NCBI GenBank assembly: GCA_018222695.1
Contig: JAAEZV010000066.1
Span: 2,936 to 8,186 of the forward strand
Direction of reading: 5' to 3'
DNA: 5,251 nucleotides
From: Gammaproteobacteria bacterium
Lineage (GTDB): Bacteria > Pseudomonadota > Gammaproteobacteria > Pseudomonadales > Halieaceae
Under the pieces are notes generated by a model. The model did not search any database and was not told the DNA's origin. It saw nothing but the letters and a program-made list of their open reading frames with translations. This document shows, piece after piece, positions 4,766 through 5,251 of this stretch; position 1 is the stretch's first letter; each line of letters opens with the position of its first letter. Both the position numbers and the translations under genes were made by a program.

Positions 4766-5251
4766 AGCTGCGCATATCCTGATGACCACCACTGTCGGCC
4801 CCATGACCCTGGAGCTCGACGCAGACAATGCTCCTAAGACGGTAGAGAATTTCCTATCGTATGTCGCGGCTGGCTTCTACGACGGCACGATTTTTCACCG
4901 GGTCATCAATAACTTCATGATTCAGGGCGGGGGTTTCACAGCTGACATGGAGCAAAAAGAGACACAGGCTCCGATCGAGAATGAAGCCAACAATGGTCTC
5001 AAGAATGCCCACGGCACGATCGCCATGGCACGCACACAGGACCCGCATTCCGCAACTGCGCAGTTCTTCATCAATGTTCAGGACAACGACTTTCTGAATC
5101 ATACCGGTGAAAATATGCAGGGCTGGGGATATGCTGTGTTCGGCAAAGTGACCAAAGGCGAGGATGTGCTCGATAAGATCAGATGCGTGCAAACCGGTGG
5201 TCAGGCCGGGCACCAAGATGTCCCCGTCGAGCCCATCATCATCGAGAGCGT
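4761..5251 (+). CDS. ppiB: Cyclophilin-type peptidyl-prolyl cis-trans isomerase B (3' end cut by window)
   Basis: PpiB speeds cis-trans isomerisation of peptide bonds before proline and helps proteins fold. No signal peptide is seen, so it should act in the cytoplasm. The visible 163 codons correspond to nearly the whole 164-residue E. coli protein; the frame is open at the right edge within the usual IIIESV ending, so only a few residues are missing. Cyclophilin active-site positions are visible: FHRVI (45-49) with the catalytic arginine R47, FMIQGGGF (52-59) with Q55, AMAR (88-91), QFFIN (101-105) and the bacterial GWGYAVF (121-127). The ATG at 4761 has a GAGG site five bases upstream; the in-frame ATG at 4782 has none and would remove part of the first beta strand. 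It is divergent from glnS across a 162-base region containing several small repeats. Confidence 0.95.
   Translation, partial: MPAAHILMTTTVGPMTLELDADNAPKTVENFLSYVAAGFYDGTIFHRVINNFMIQGGGFTADMEQKETQAPIENEANNGLKNAHGTIAMARTQDPHSATAQFFINVQDNDFLNHTGENMQGWGYAVFGKVTKGEDVLDKIRCVQTGGQAGHQDVPVEPIIIES

Noticed and set aside
4854..5216. 120-codon minus-strand open frame inside ppiB
   Set aside because: It is antisense to a strongly conserved cyclophilin gene and shows no recognisable motif or ribosome binding site.

Overview
The window is a housekeeping segment of a gammaproteobacterial chromosome, fairly GC-rich and not enteric. The organism call rests on three things: the GlnRS and PpiB sequences are of gammaproteobacterial type; both tRNAs encode their 3' CCA; and, from memory, the order ppiB-glnS-cysS-folD-tRNAs matches Pseudomonas-like chromosomes. 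The species cannot be named. There are no mobile elements, CRISPR arrays or phage genes.

Layout. Bases 1-104 are an AT-rich upstream region with a promoter. Bases ~105-201 (+) appear to encode an unannotated small RNA of about 97 nt that ends at a strong intrinsic terminator. Its only three GGA triplets all lie in predicted hairpin loops, one of them the terminator loop. That is the design of RNAs that titrate CsrA/RsmA. Bases 202-348 hold no gene, only two hairpins. tRNA-His(GUG) at 349-425 and tRNA-Pro(UGG) at 504-580 lie on the minus strand behind one promoter (613-641). folD (715-1560, +) runs divergently from the tRNAs. cysS (1565-2947, -) and glnS (2940-4598, -) form an overlapping two-gene operon, glnS first, that converges on folD. 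ppiB (4761-5251, +, missing its last few codons at the window edge) is divergent from glnS.

The genes share a theme of translation and protein folding: two tRNAs, two aminoacyl-tRNA synthetases, folate one-carbon metabolism (which supplies formyl-Met-tRNA and purines) and a cytoplasmic prolyl isomerase. The small RNA would add a global post-transcriptional regulator beside the tRNA operon.

The main observation is the predicted CsrA-sponge RNA. Secondary ones are a FolD that lacks several sequence hallmarks of the usual gammaproteobacterial enzyme although it sits in the usual place, a possible eight-codon leader peptide containing Pro-Pro-Pro just ahead of the prolyl isomerase gene, and a KMSKS-loop variant in GlnRS. 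None has been tested; all come from reading the sequence by eye.
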